From JBDHWG01 sp046328525 (GTDB taxonomy: Bacteria; Chloroflexota; Anaerolineae; Epilineales; JAHCIE01): a DNA stretch of 64,000 nt. Position numbers and translations under genes: made by a program. Positions 33,712 to 44,210 of this stretch are shown here, one piece after another; positions within the stretch are counted from its first letter, which is position 1, and each line of letters begins with the position of its first letter. The stretch spans positions 434,001 to 498,000 of the forward strand of contig JAXLWK010000003.1 in assembly GCA_046328525.1 (NCBI GenBank), given 5' to 3'. Below the pieces are notes generated by a model. That model had not been told where the DNA came from and ran no database searches. It saw only the letters and a program-made list of their open reading frames with translations.

Positions 33712-34731
33712 TCACTGGATTTCGCCGATCTTCACCGGGCGGTTCTCGTCCACGGACTTGCGGGCGGCGACGGCCAATACCACCGGCGCGCGGCCGTCCG
33801 CGCCGGTGACCGGCGTCGGCTTGTCGTGCAGCGCCGCGTCCACGAACGCCGCCATCTCCCGCGCGAAGCTCTCGGCGTAGCGCTCAAGAAAAAAGTAGAG
33901 CGGCAGATCGCGGTGGACGCTGTGGGCGTCGCTCAGGACGGCGGCATTAGGAAAGTTGTTGTCGGTGGTGATCCGGCCGCCCGTGCCGAATGCCTCGACG
34001 CGCTGGTCGTAGCCGTAGACGGCCTGGCGGCTGTTGTCAATCGTAGCGACGACACCGTTGTCGAACTTGAGGACGACGAACACTGTGTCAAGGTCGCCGG
34101 CTTCGCCAATCGCTGGCTCCACGCGGACGCTGCCCGTCGCGTAGACCTCGTCCACCTCCGCGCCGACCAGGTAACGCGCCATGTCGAAGTCGTGGATCGT
34201 CATGTCCAGGAAGATGCCGCCGGACGCCTTGACATACTCGATAGGCGGCGGCGCGGGGTCGCGGCTGATGATGTGAACGAAAGCGGGGACGCCGATCTCG
34301 CCGGACTGGATGGCCTCGCGCACGCGGCGGTAGTTGGCGTCGAAGCGGCGGTTGAAGCCGACCTGGAGCTTGACGCCGGCGTCCCGCACCGCCGCCAGGG
34401 CGCGGTCAATGCTTGGCAGCGTCTTGGCGATGGGTTTCTCGCAGAAGATGTGCTTCCCGGCGCGAGCAGCGTCTACCATAATGTCGGCGTGGGTGTCGGT
34501 GCTGGAGCAGATGAGGACGGCGTCCAGGTCGGGCAGCGCCAGCAGATCCTGGTAGCGCCCGTAGACGCGCGGGATGCGGAACTCATCGGCTACCAGCCGC
34601 GCCGCGTCCACGACCCCATCGGCGATGGCGGCGATGCGCGCTGTAGGGATGGTGTAGGCCAGGCTGCGCGTGTGGATGCGCCCGATGCGTCCGGCGCCGA
34701 TAATCCCGACGTTGAGGGTGTCAGTGGTCAT
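33712..34731 (-). CDS. iolG: Inositol 2-dehydrogenase (Gfo/Idh/MocA family)
   Basis: A 339-residue NAD-dependent dehydrogenase. The Rossmann motif GIIGAGRIGRIHTRSL opens the protein, the catalytic EKP (in IFCEKPIAKTL) sits near residue 100, and KASGGIFLDMTIHDFDMARYLVG holds the Asp and His of inositol dehydrogenases. The enzyme oxidises myo-inositol to 2-keto-myo-inositol. It is last in the iolA-iolE-iolG row on this strand. A second, different family member (46351-47385) lies in the other iol block, so the two may differ in stereoisomer. Confidence 0.85.
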   Translation of the reverse strand: MTTDTLNVGIIGAGRIGRIHTRSLAYTIPTARIAAIADGVVDAARLVADEFRIPRVYGRYQDLLALPDLDAVLICSSTDTHADIMVDAARAGKHIFCEKPIAKTLPSIDRALAAVRDAGVKLQVGFNRRFDANYRRVREAIQSGEIGVPAFVHIISRDPAPPPIEYVKASGGIFLDMTIHDFDMARYLVGAEVDEVYATGSVRVEPAIGEAGDLDTVFVVLKFDNGVVATIDNSRQAVYGYDQRVEAFGTGGRITTDNNFPNAAVLSDAHSVHRDLPLYFFLERYAESFAREMAAFVDAALHDKPTPVTGADGRAPVVLAVAARKSVDENRPVKIGEIQ

Positions 34732-34746
34732 GCGCTGGCTCCGATG

Positions 34747-35688
34747 CTACAGGCCGATGCCGCGGAGGTACGCGCGGTTGCGCGCAGCGCTCTCCTTGGG
34801 TGTCCCCAGGCCGGGCAGCACGTCCTGCTCGACGGTGACCCAGCCGTCGTAATTCGCCTGGCGGAGGCTCTCTGTCACCGCCGAGAAGTCCACGCAACCC
34901 TTGCCTAGCTCGCAGAAGAGGCCGTGCCCCACGGCCTCGAAGTAATTCCAGCCCTGGGCGCGCGCCTGGGCGGCGACGTTCGGGTCGCAGTCCTTGAAGT
35001 GGACGAGCCATACGCGGTCTTTAAGCCGGTTCAGCCCATCCAGCACGCGGCCGCAGCCGTCTGCTCCCGCGCCGTAGGCATAGTGGCCGGTGTCGAAGAC
35101 CAGGCCGACCATCTCCGGGTCTGTGAGCGCCACCAGCCTGTCAATCTCCGCCGGCGTCTCCACAAAGCCGCCGCAGTGGGGGTGGAAGACCGTGCGCAGG
35201 CCCGTCTCGACGCGAATCGCGCGCGCCACGCGGTTGACGCCGTCGGCGAACACGCGCCATTCTTCGTCGCTCATGCTCATCTGGGGCGTAATGCGCCCGG
35301 CGTTCTTCGTGCGCACGCTATCCGTGCCGTTGTCGTCGGCCAGCACAACCATCGGGAAGCGGTCACCCTGGGCCGGCGGGGTGGCCCGCGACAGCAGGCG
35401 CGCGACGCGCAGCGCGTAGGACTCGCCCTCGGCGTGGGTCTTGCGATACTTAAAGGTCATTGGCACAAAGGCGCTGATCATGGCGAGCTGCCGCCGCGCG
35501 AGCGCGTCGCGCAGCAGGTCCGGCGCAGTGGGCATGAAGCCCCAGTCGCCCAGGTCTGTGCCTTCGTAGCCGGTTTCTTTTAGCTCGTCCAGCATTTGCT
35601 CGTGGCTGATGCGCTTGCTCTCCAGGCTCTCGAACTCCAGCGTTCCCCACGAGCAAGGCGCATTTCCGACGCGAATGGTTTTCATCAT
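34747..35688 (-). CDS. iolE: Inosose dehydratase (sugar isomerase-like TIM barrel)
   Basis: A 313-residue xylose-isomerase-like TIM barrel. The N-terminus VGNAPCSWGTLEFE and the GYEGTDLGDWGFMPT segment are typical of IolE; VFHPHCGGFVETPAEIDRLV, VFDTGHYAYGAGADG and VWLVHFKDCD hold the metal-binding His, Asp and Glu. It dehydrates 2-keto-myo-inositol to the diketone that IolD cleaves. Two Met codons (35688, 35685) follow AGAGGAAA; the first is annotated. It starts 9 bp after iolA and ends 15 bp before iolG. Confidence 0.88.
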   Translation of the reverse strand: MMKTIRVGNAPCSWGTLEFESLESKRISHEQMLDELKETGYEGTDLGDWGFMPTAPDLLRDALARRQLAMISAFVPMTFKYRKTHAEGESYALRVARLLSRATPPAQGDRFPMVVLADDNGTDSVRTKNAGRITPQMSMSDEEWRVFADGVNRVARAIRVETGLRTVFHPHCGGFVETPAEIDRLVALTDPEMVGLVFDTGHYAYGAGADGCGRVLDGLNRLKDRVWLVHFKDCDPNVAAQARAQGWNYFEAVGHGLFCELGKGCVDFSAVTESLRQANYDGWVTVEQDVLPGLGTPKESAARNRAYLRGIGL

Positions 35689-35697
35689 GATTTTCCT

Positions 35698-37176
35698 CTA
35701 GAACTTCCGGCTCCACTCCCTGGGCCAGCGCTCGACGACGATCTTCTTCTGTGTGTAGAACTCGACGGCATCCTTCCCCTGGGCGTGCATGTCGCCGAAG
35801 AAGCTGTCCTTCCAGCCGCTGAAGGGAAAGAACGCCATGGGCGCGGCGACGCCAATGTTGATGCCCACGTTGCCCGCGTCCACAGCGTAGCGGAACTGGC
35901 GCGCCGCCGCGCCGCTGCTCGTGAACAGGCACGCCATGTTGCCGTAGGACCCGCTGTTGACCAGGCGAATCGCATCTTCGATTGTCTCGACGTGCATCAG
36001 GCTGAGCACCGGGCCGAAAATCTCGGTGCGCGCCGTCTCGCTGCCGGGAACGACATCGTCGAGGATCGTCGGGCCGACAAAGGAGCCTCGCTCGTAACCG
36101 GGAATCGCCGCATTGCGCCCGTCCACGACCACGCGCGCGCCCTGGCTTGCACCCTCGCCGATGAGCTGCTCGATGCGCTGCTTGCTCTCCAGGCTGATGA
36201 CCGGCCCCATCTCGACGCCGTCGTCGAGACCATACCCCACCCGGCGCGACGCCGCTGCATCGGCGATGTGTGGCGTGAACATGTCGCGGGCCGCGCCGAC
36301 CGTGACGGCAATGGAGGAGGCGAGGCAGCGCTGCCCGGCGCAGCCAAAGGACGAGTCGGCGATGATACGTGTCGTCATCTCCATGTCGGCGTCGGGCAGA
36401 ACGACGACCGGGTTCTTCGCGCCGCCCTGGCACTGGGCGCGCTTGCCGTTGGCGGCTGCCCGACTGTAGACATACCTGGCGACGGCAGAAGAGCCAACAA
36501 AGGAGATGGCGCGAATGTCGGGGTGGTCGAGGATCGCGTCCACCGTCTCGCGCCCGCCGTTGACCATGCCGATGACACCTGGCGGCAGCCCAAGCGCATC
36601 CATGAGATCGAAGACACGGCTCATCGTCAGCGGTGCTTTCTCAGACGGCTTCAGGATGAAGGTGTTACCACAGGCGATGGCGTAGGGCAGAAACCACAGC
36701 GGGATCATGCCGGGGAAGTTGAACGGCGTGATCGCCGCAACGACGCCGACGGGCTGGCGCAGCATGTGCTCATCCACACCCCGGGCGATGTCCTCGTTGT
36801 TGTAGCCCTGCATGAGCGAGGGGATGCCGATGGCGACCTCGACGTTCTCGATGCCGCGCCGCAACTCGCCTTGCGACTCGGCCAGCGTTTTGCCGCACTC
36901 CTGGGTGGTCACTCGCGCGATCTCGTCGAAGTGCTCTTCGAGCAGCATTTTGAGTTTGAACAAATACTGGATGCGCTCGGTGGCCGGCGTCTGCCGCCAT
37001 TCTAGGAGCGCGGCCTTCGCGGCCTGGGCCGCGGTGTCCACATCCTCGCCTGGCGTCAGCGGGGTCTCGGCCAGAGTCTCGCCGGTGGCGGGATTGGTAA
37101 CGGGAAGGTATCCAGTTGCGCTAGAACGCCGCCACTTTCCGTTGATGTAGTTATGCAGTTGATGCGCAGATTGCAT
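35698..37176 (-). CDS. iolA: Methylmalonate-semialdehyde dehydrogenase (acylating)
   Basis: A 492-residue CoA-acylating aldehyde dehydrogenase. TPFNFPGMIPLWFLPYAIACGNTFILKPSE is the cofactor site, and CAGQRCLAS carries the catalytic Cys284. The segment QGGAKNPVVVLPDAD replaces the Glu-containing motif of hydrolytic aldehyde dehydrogenases, as expected for MMSDH. It turns malonate semialdehyde into acetyl-CoA in inositol catabolism, and methylmalonate semialdehyde into propionyl-CoA in valine breakdown. First gene of the iolA-iolE-iolG row; GAGGAAGG precedes the ATG, and a promoter lies about 100 bp upstream. Confidence 0.92.
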   Translation of the reverse strand: MQSAHQLHNYINGKWRRSSATGYLPVTNPATGETLAETPLTPGEDVDTAAQAAKAALLEWRQTPATERIQYLFKLKMLLEEHFDEIARVTTQECGKTLAESQGELRRGIENVEVAIGIPSLMQGYNNEDIARGVDEHMLRQPVGVVAAITPFNFPGMIPLWFLPYAIACGNTFILKPSEKAPLTMSRVFDLMDALGLPPGVIGMVNGGRETVDAILDHPDIRAISFVGSSAVARYVYSRAAANGKRAQCQGGAKNPVVVLPDADMEMTTRIIADSSFGCAGQRCLASSIAVTVGAARDMFTPHIADAAASRRVGYGLDDGVEMGPVISLESKQRIEQLIGEGASQGARVVVDGRNAAIPGYERGSFVGPTILDDVVPGSETARTEIFGPVLSLMHVETIEDAIRLVNSGSYGNMACLFTSSGAAARQFRYAVDAGNVGINIGVAAPMAFFPFSGWKDSFFGDMHAQGKDAVEFYTQKKIVVERWPREWSRKF

Positions 37177-37276
37177 GACCTAATCCTTCCTCACCGCGGC
37201 GTCGGCACAACTTACGCGCGAAAAGGAGCGAGACATTCACTGGAGGGGGCAAGTGAGAGGAGCCTGGCACCGACTA

Positions 37277-37305
37277 ATGATACCCCCATTGGTGAAACCG
37301 AGCAA
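37277..37305 (-). promoter_or_regulatory. Promoter of iolA-iolE-iolG
   Basis: Minus strand TTGCTC (37300-37305), 17 bp, TATCAT (37277-37282). Confidence 0.6.
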
Positions 37306-37425
37306 GGCGTTCTATACTCGGAATCAGTTGAAGGCGACTTGGGGTTCAAGGCCCCACGTGCTGAATAGGGCGTGTAGCCGGACCGGGAGTCTGCGATGGA
37401 CGTTCGGCTATTACGAATAGGTCTA

Positions 37426-37454
37426 TTGCGTTTGTATTGGGGGCGCGATACAAT
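37426..37454 (+). promoter_or_regulatory. Promoter of the iclR gene
   Basis: TTGCGT (37426-37431), 17 bp, TACAAT (37449-37454), 45 bp before the start codon. Confidence 0.65.
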
Positions 37455-37463
37455 GGGATTACG

Positions 37464-37479
37464 AGAACTGGCCAGTTCT
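37464..37479. promoter_or_regulatory. Perfect 16-bp palindrome, likely IclR operator
   Basis: AGAACTGGCCAGTTCT is self-complementary and sits just downstream of the iclR promoter, over the expected transcript start, 20 bp before the start codon. Binding there would block iclR expression, so autoregulation is likely. Confidence 0.6.
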
Positions 37480-37498
37480 TCAGAGGGAGGGATGAGTG

Positions 37499-38305
37499 AT
37501 GTCCCAGGATGATCTCAACGACAGCGAGCCGCGTCGCGAGCAGCTTCTCGGCACGATTCTCAAAGCCGGTCGAGTCTTGGACCTGTTCACGGTCGAGCAA
37601 CCTGAGTGGGGCGTCACCGAGGTGGCGACCGCTCTCGACATTGCCCGGGCGAGCGCCTACCAGCTCCTCGCCACGCTCACGGAGATAGACCTGCTGCGCC
37701 GCACACCCGACAACCGCTACCGCCTCGGCTGGCGACTGCTGTCCTTCGCGCGAACCCTGCTCGAGTCGACCGAGTTTCGCGCCGAGGCTGTCCACGCCAT
37801 GGACGCGCTGGCGAACCGCTACCGTCAGGCCGTCTATCTTGCCACGCTGGACGACGACGAGGTTGTCTGTGTAACCAATCGGGAAGGCGAACTCGTCGTC
37901 GCTGACCCGGGCCAGCGCCTCATGGTGCACGCCAGCGCCGTCGGCAAGGTCCTCATCTCCGGGCAGTCGTGGCCGACCGTCCAACACATCGTCGAGCGGC
38001 GGGGCCTTCCCTCCTTCACCGACAATACGATCACCCGTCCGGAGTCACTCCGCGAGGAGTGGCACACCGTGCGGACCCAGGGGTACGCGTACGCGATCGA
38101 GGAGACCCTGCCCAACCTGTGCTGCATCGCGGCGCCCATCCAGGATGACAGCGGGCGGGTGGTGGCGGCTCTATGTGTCTCAGCCCGCTCAGACATCTTC
38201 CGACGCCACGAGCGCGAGATTCTGCAGTCCGTTCGCCGCGCCAGCCACGATGTGTCCCGCAACCTCGGGTATCTGCATCGCGGCTCACCGCGCACCATGA
38301 AGTAA
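37499..38305 (+). CDS. IclR family transcriptional regulator
   Basis: A 268-residue IclR protein. The winged helix-turn-helix is at about residues 25-85 (ILKAGRVLDLFT, WGVTEVATALDIARASAYQLLATL, YRLGWRLLSFA), and the ligand domain follows (HASAVGKVLIS, LREEWHTVRTQGYA, CIAAPIQDDSGRVVAALCVS). IclR regulators answer to small carboxylates and often control catabolic genes. It is divergent from iolA and starts a five-gene row with lactonase, hydrolase, aldolase-type and dehydrogenase genes. The ATG at 37499 has GGGAGG 8 bp upstream. Known iol repressors are mostly of DeoR or RpiR type, so an IclR here is a variation. Confidence 0.9.
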   Translation: MSQDDLNDSEPRREQLLGTILKAGRVLDLFTVEQPEWGVTEVATALDIARASAYQLLATLTEIDLLRRTPDNRYRLGWRLLSFARTLLESTEFRAEAVHAMDALANRYRQAVYLATLDDDEVVCVTNREGELVVADPGQRLMVHASAVGKVLISGQSWPTVQHIVERRGLPSFTDNTITRPESLREEWHTVRTQGYAYAIEETLPNLCCIAAPIQDDSGRVVAALCVSARSDIFRRHEREILQSVRRASHDVSRNLGYLHRGSPRTMK

Positions 38306-38324
38306 CCCAAGGAGGCATCGCCCC

Positions 38325-39062
38325 ATGTCGTATACCATCCACCCGATCAACCTCGGGGATATCGAGATAGACTACAGCTTCCTCGTCTGGGGCACGAACC
38401 AGGGCACGAAAACCTGGGTGCCGACGACATCCTACCTGATCCTCGGCGCCGACAAGCCCATCTTCGTGGACGCCAGCTTCCGCAATGTGAGTGACCTGCT
38501 GGCCTCGTCTGGCCTGGTGGCCCGCCGCACCGAAGAGCACGACCTGGCGACGCAACTGGCGCGCTTCAACCTCACGCCGAGCGACATCGGCTATCTCATT
38601 CACACCCATTGTCACCTGGATCACACAGGCCTGGACGATCAGTTCACCAATGCCAAGATCCTAGTGCAGCGCGAAGACCTGCGCTACGCCGGCGCCCCCT
38701 TGTTCCCAGAAGTCTTCTACGACCGGGTGGACATTGCCAAGATCGTGGGGCCGCTGTGGAGTCACGTGCAGCAGCTGGACGGGGACACCGAGCTGTTCCC
38801 CGGTATCCGGACGGTCGTCGTCGGCGGACACGCGCCGGGGATGCAGATGATCTACATTGACCTGCCTTCCGGCCAGGCCATCATTACGGGTGACGCGGCG
38901 TACCTGGCCGACATGAATGTGGGACTGCAAGTCCCCATGGGCTACTACTATAGCCTGTCCGACGTGATGCGCGCCCTGGCCCGCATCAAGCGCGACGCCA
39001 AGTACATCCTGCCCATTCACGACCCGTCGATCGTGGAGAAGTACGGCCAGGGATTGGAGTAA
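38325..39062 (+). CDS. MBL-fold lactonase-like hydrolase (AHL lactonase family)
   Basis: A 245-residue metallo-beta-lactamase-fold enzyme of the N-acyl homoserine lactonase type: the metal motif HCHLDHTG (His95, His97, Asp99, His100), GGHAPGMQMIYI, ITGDAAYL and ILPIHDPSI. The family opens lactones or related esters. Its place among sugar and inositol catabolic genes suggests a sugar-lactone or similar metabolite rather than a quorum signal, but that is inference. AGGAGG precedes the ATG; it starts 19 bp after iclR and ends 4 bp before the next gene. Confidence 0.8.
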   Translation: MSYTIHPINLGDIEIDYSFLVWGTNQGTKTWVPTTSYLILGADKPIFVDASFRNVSDLLASSGLVARRTEEHDLATQLARFNLTPSDIGYLIHTHCHLDHTGLDDQFTNAKILVQREDLRYAGAPLFPEVFYDRVDIAKIVGPLWSHVQQLDGDTELFPGIRTVVVGGHAPGMQMIYIDLPSGQAIITGDAAYLADMNVGLQVPMGYYYSLSDVMRALARIKRDAKYILPIHDPSIVEKYGQGLE

Positions 39063-39066
39063 GGCT

Positions 39067-39939
39067 ATGGGCCTCGAGCCGAATGTCGTGCATCACACCG
39101 CCACGGTCAATGGCATTCGCATGCACTATGTCGAGGCTGGCAGCGGGCCGCCGGTCATCCTGCTCCACGGCTACCCGGAAACGTGGTTCGCCTGGCGCAA
39201 ACAGATTCCGGTGCTGGCCGAGCGTTATCACGTCATCGCACCCGATCTCCGAGGCTACGGCGGCACGGATAAGCCGGTGACGGGGTACGACAAGCGCAAC
39301 ATGGCGCGGGACATCCGCGAATTGATGGCGCACCTGGGGTACTCCCGGATTGTGCTGATCGGTCACGACCGCGGGGCGCGGGTTGCCACGCGTTTCGCCA
39401 AGGACTACCGCGATTTAATCGCCCGCCTGGTTGTGATGGACAACATCCCGACCCGCGTGGTGCTCAACTCTATCAACAGCCGCATGCTGCGCGGCTACTG
39501 GTTCTTTTACTTCCAGCAGGTGCTCGACCTGCCCGAAGCCCTGGTTGCCGGCCGCGAGGACATCTACATCCGCCACTTCCTGCGCTCTTGGAGCTACAAC
39601 CCGGAGATGCTCAGCGACGAAGAGATTGCGGTGTACGTGCGAGAGTATTCCCAGCCGGGCGGGATGCGCGGCGCCTTCAGCGACTACCGCGCCGGGCCGG
39701 TGGATTGGGAGCAGGACGTGGCCGATCAAGACGCGCTGATTGATTGCCCGACACTCGCCATCTGGGGCGCTGACTTCGAGTGGGTCGGCAAGTTGGTGGA
39801 TATGCACGAGGTGTGGCGCGGTATGGCGCGCGAGGTGTGCGGCCTGGCCGTTCCTCAGTGCGGTCACCTGCCGCAGGAGGAACAGCCGGCCGTCGTCAAC
39901 GCGGCGCTCCTGGGCTTTCTCGAAGACTGGCAGGGATAG
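39067..39939 (+). CDS. Alpha/beta hydrolase (epoxide hydrolase/haloacid dehalogenase-like)
   Basis: A 290-residue alpha/beta hydrolase with LLHGYPETWFAWRKQI (oxyanion HGYP) and the nucleophile elbow GHDRGARV with Asp101. An Asp nucleophile in this motif marks epoxide hydrolases and fluoroacetate-type dehalogenases, not esterases. The acid is probably in IWGADFEWVG, and the catalytic His in PQCGHLPQEEQP. The natural substrate is unknown. It is in the iclR-led row, 4 bp after the lactonase-like gene. Confidence 0.82.
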   Translation: MGLEPNVVHHTATVNGIRMHYVEAGSGPPVILLHGYPETWFAWRKQIPVLAERYHVIAPDLRGYGGTDKPVTGYDKRNMARDIRELMAHLGYSRIVLIGHDRGARVATRFAKDYRDLIARLVVMDNIPTRVVLNSINSRMLRGYWFFYFQQVLDLPEALVAGREDIYIRHFLRSWSYNPEMLSDEEIAVYVREYSQPGGMRGAFSDYRAGPVDWEQDVADQDALIDCPTLAIWGADFEWVGKLVDMHEVWRGMAREVCGLAVPQCGHLPQEEQPAVVNAALLGFLEDWQG

Positions 39940-39977
39940 GCAGAGACGCCGTCCCTGTCCCCATGAGGAGACTCATC

Positions 39978-41213
39978 ATGACTGACCATCCGTGGCAGAC
40001 GGACACCTGGTTCGTCAGCCCGTGGAACTTTGCCGACGAGGTTCGCGCGGAGCTGCGCTTTGCGCCCCAAATCGAGGTTCACGATGTGACGCTGCGCGAC
40101 GGCGAGCAGCAGACCGGTATCACCTTCACGAAGGACGAGAAGATACGCATCGCCGAGGCGCTGGCGGAGGCGGGTGTCCACCGCATCGAAGCCGGTCTGC
40201 CGATCGTCTCGCCCGACGATACCGCCGCCATCAAGGCCATCGTCCAGCGCAACCTGGGGCCGAAGATCTACGCCTTTTCGCGCTGCATGGTGGACGATGT
40301 CAAGCGCGCCGTGGACACCGGCGTGACGGGCGTCGTCATGGAGGTGCCGTCCAGCGAGCACATCATCCAGTACGCTTACCAGTGGCCCTTGCAGAAGGCG
40401 ATTGACCTGTCCATCGAGTCGACCGCGTATGCCCACGCGCAGGGGCTGGAGGTGGTGTTCTTCCCAATCGACTTCTCCCGCGCCGAGATCGGCTGGGTGC
40501 TCGATCTGATCCAGCAGGTGGCGGACAACGGCCACATGGATGCGCTGGCCCTGGTGGACACGTTCGGCGCGACGTCGCCCCACGCCATGCAGTACTTCGT
40601 CCGCCGGGTTCGCCAACGCTTCCCTACGACGCGGCTCGAGGCTCACTTCCATATGGATTTCGGGATGGGCGTCGCCAACACCATCATGGCCCTCGCGGAA
40701 GGCGTCGAGGTCTTCCACAGCACGGTGCTGGGCATCGGCGAACGCGCGGGGAACACGCCGATGGAAGAGACGGCCATGGCCCTGCTGACCATGTACGGCA
40801 TTGACCTGGGGCTGCGCTATGACCGCCTCGCGTCCCTGGCGCAGGTCGTTCAGGAGGCGGCCGGCATCCCTGTGCCTGGCAACAAACCGGTCGTTGGCGC
40901 GACGCTCTTCCAGGTCGAGTCGGGCATCGTCGCCAGCTGGCTGCGCAACTGCGGCGAGACGTACCAGACGGAGCTGTTCCCGTATCGTCCCGCCCTGGTC
41001 GGGCAGCCGCCGGCCGAAGCGGTCATGGGCAAAGGCAGCGGGATCGACTCGGTGAAGTGGTGGCTCAACGATCTCGGCATTCAGCCGACCGACGAAGAAG
41101 CCATGGCCGTCGTCGCTGCCGTCAAGCGCTTCGCCATCGATCACAAGCGGCTGCTGACGCGAGACGAATTCCGACAGATTGCAGAACAGACCCTGACGGT
41201 GGCGCGCGTCTAG
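39978..41213 (+). CDS. DRE-TIM metallolyase (homocitrate/isopropylmalate synthase-like)
   Basis: A 411-residue member of the HMG-CoA lyase-like DRE-TIM superfamily. HDVTLRDGEQQTGITFTKDE holds the metal-binding Asp and catalytic Arg, AHFHMDFGMG the metal His pair, and LGIGERAGNTPMEE is typical of the homocitrate and isopropylmalate synthase branch. The regulatory domain of LeuA is absent. The superfamily makes or breaks C-C bonds next to a carbonyl, so it could be an acyl-CoA condensing enzyme or an aldolase-like lyase of this catabolic cluster. The ATG at 39978 has GAGGAG upstream; an open frame further upstream overlaps the hydrolase gene and is rejected. Confidence 0.8.
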   Translation: MTDHPWQTDTWFVSPWNFADEVRAELRFAPQIEVHDVTLRDGEQQTGITFTKDEKIRIAEALAEAGVHRIEAGLPIVSPDDTAAIKAIVQRNLGPKIYAFSRCMVDDVKRAVDTGVTGVVMEVPSSEHIIQYAYQWPLQKAIDLSIESTAYAHAQGLEVVFFPIDFSRAEIGWVLDLIQQVADNGHMDALALVDTFGATSPHAMQYFVRRVRQRFPTTRLEAHFHMDFGMGVANTIMALAEGVEVFHSTVLGIGERAGNTPMEETAMALLTMYGIDLGLRYDRLASLAQVVQEAAGIPVPGNKPVVGATLFQVESGIVASWLRNCGETYQTELFPYRPALVGQPPAEAVMGKGSGIDSVKWWLNDLGIQPTDEEAMAVVAAVKRFAIDHKRLLTRDEFRQIAEQTLTVARV

Positions 41214-41244
41214 CGGCGGCGACACCTCTGGGAAGAGGCGCGGT

Positions 41245-42222
41245 ATGAGCCGAATGAAAGTGGTGGTCACCGATACGGTCTTTGACTCAGTCGAACCCGA
41301 GCAGCGCGTGCTGAGCGACGTGGCCGACGTCATCCTGGCGCCGGCCAGTGATACCGAGACACTGCGCGGTGTCCTGGCCGACGCCGACGGCGTTCTCAAT
41401 TGCTACGCGCGTCTCGATGCGGACCTCGTCCGCGGCCTGAAGCGATGCCGCATCATTGCGCGCTACGGCATTGGCCTCGACACAATCCCGATTGAGGCAG
41501 CGACGGAGGCGGGCATCGTCGTCACCAACGTGCCTGACTACTGCATCGAGGAGGTCGCGGATCACACGCTGGCCTTGCTGCTCAACCTGGCGCGCGGTGT
41601 CGCGGTCGGGCAGAGCGTGACGCGTGAAGGCGGTTGGGGCCTCAAGGCGTGGCCACCCTTGCGCCGTCTGCGCGGCCAGACGCTCTCGCTGCTGGGGTTC
41701 GGGCGAATTGCCCGCACGGTGGCCGCGCGGGCGCGCGGCTTCGGGATGCGTATTCTGGCGTATGATCCGTATGTGCCTGACACGGCGATGGCGGCGATAG
41801 GCGCTGAGGCCGCGACCTTCGCCAACGCCGCGCGTCAGGCCGACTTCCTGTCGTTGCACATGCCCCTGTCCGAGCAAACTCACCACCTGATTGACGCCGC
41901 CGTTCTGGCTCAGATGAAGCCCACGGCCTATCTGTTGAACACGTCGCGGGGTGGCCTGGTGGACACCGACGCACTCGTCGCAGCGCTCACGGCGGGACGG
42001 TTGGCGGGAGCGGGGGTGGATGTGCTGGAACAGGAGCCGCCGCCGTCCGACCACCCCCTCCGCCGCATGCCCAACGTCCTTCTGACGCCCCACGCGGCGT
42101 TCTACTCTAAAGAAGCGCTCGCCGAACTCGAGGTGCGCGCAGCGGAGGAGGTGGGCCGGGTGCTACGCGGCGAAGCGCCGCGCTCCCCCGCCAATGCGGC
42201 CGCCCTAGCTCGCCGCGGGTGA
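41245..42222 (+). CDS. D-2-hydroxyacid dehydrogenase (NAD-dependent)
   Basis: A 325-residue enzyme of the D-isomer 2-hydroxyacid dehydrogenase family (phosphoglycerate/glyoxylate reductase type). The NAD motif is GQTLSLLGFGRIARTVAARA, with ILAYDPYVPD after it; catalytic Arg is in NTSRGGLVDTDAL, Glu in DVLEQEPPP and His in LTPHAAFYS. Substrate is a small 2-hydroxy or 2-keto acid that cannot be named. It closes the iclR-led row, 31 bp after the DRE-TIM gene, and converges on iolD. Confidence 0.85.
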   Translation: MSRMKVVVTDTVFDSVEPEQRVLSDVADVILAPASDTETLRGVLADADGVLNCYARLDADLVRGLKRCRIIARYGIGLDTIPIEAATEAGIVVTNVPDYCIEEVADHTLALLLNLARGVAVGQSVTREGGWGLKAWPPLRRLRGQTLSLLGFGRIARTVAARARGFGMRILAYDPYVPDTAMAAIGAEAATFANAARQADFLSLHMPLSEQTHHLIDAAVLAQMKPTAYLLNTSRGGLVDTDALVAALTAGRLAGAGVDVLEQEPPPSDHPLRRMPNVLLTPHAAFYSKEALAELEVRAAEEVGRVLRGEAPRSPANAAALARRG

Positions 42223-42310
42223 TGTTTGTGGCAAATAGTAAGGCCCGCTGGGTCGTGTCCCGCGAGTCTATATCCACCTTGCTCGGATCGACTCTCGATA
42301 GGCCCTCGCT

Positions 42311-44197
<1,887 letters not shown>

Positions 44198-44210
44198 CCC
44201 CATTCCCTCT

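Larger units (their letters stand above)
37177..37498. other. 322-bp divergent control region (iolA / iclR)
   Basis: No gene is seen here. It holds a minus-strand promoter for the iolA row (37277-37305), a plus-strand promoter for iclR (37426-37454) and a 16-bp perfect palindrome (37464-37479) just downstream of the latter. The iolA leader is about 95 nt. Confidence 0.7.

Noticed and set aside
38325..39062. Assignment of the MBL protein as a true quorum-quenching AHL lactonase
   Set aside because: The fold motif alone cannot tell substrates, and the catabolic neighbours point elsewhere, so only lactonase-like is claimed.
39780..39977. A 66-codon upstream extension of the DRE-TIM enzyme
   Set aside because: It overlaps the hydrolase gene in another frame; the ATG at 39978 has a proper ribosome site and matches the family N-terminus.
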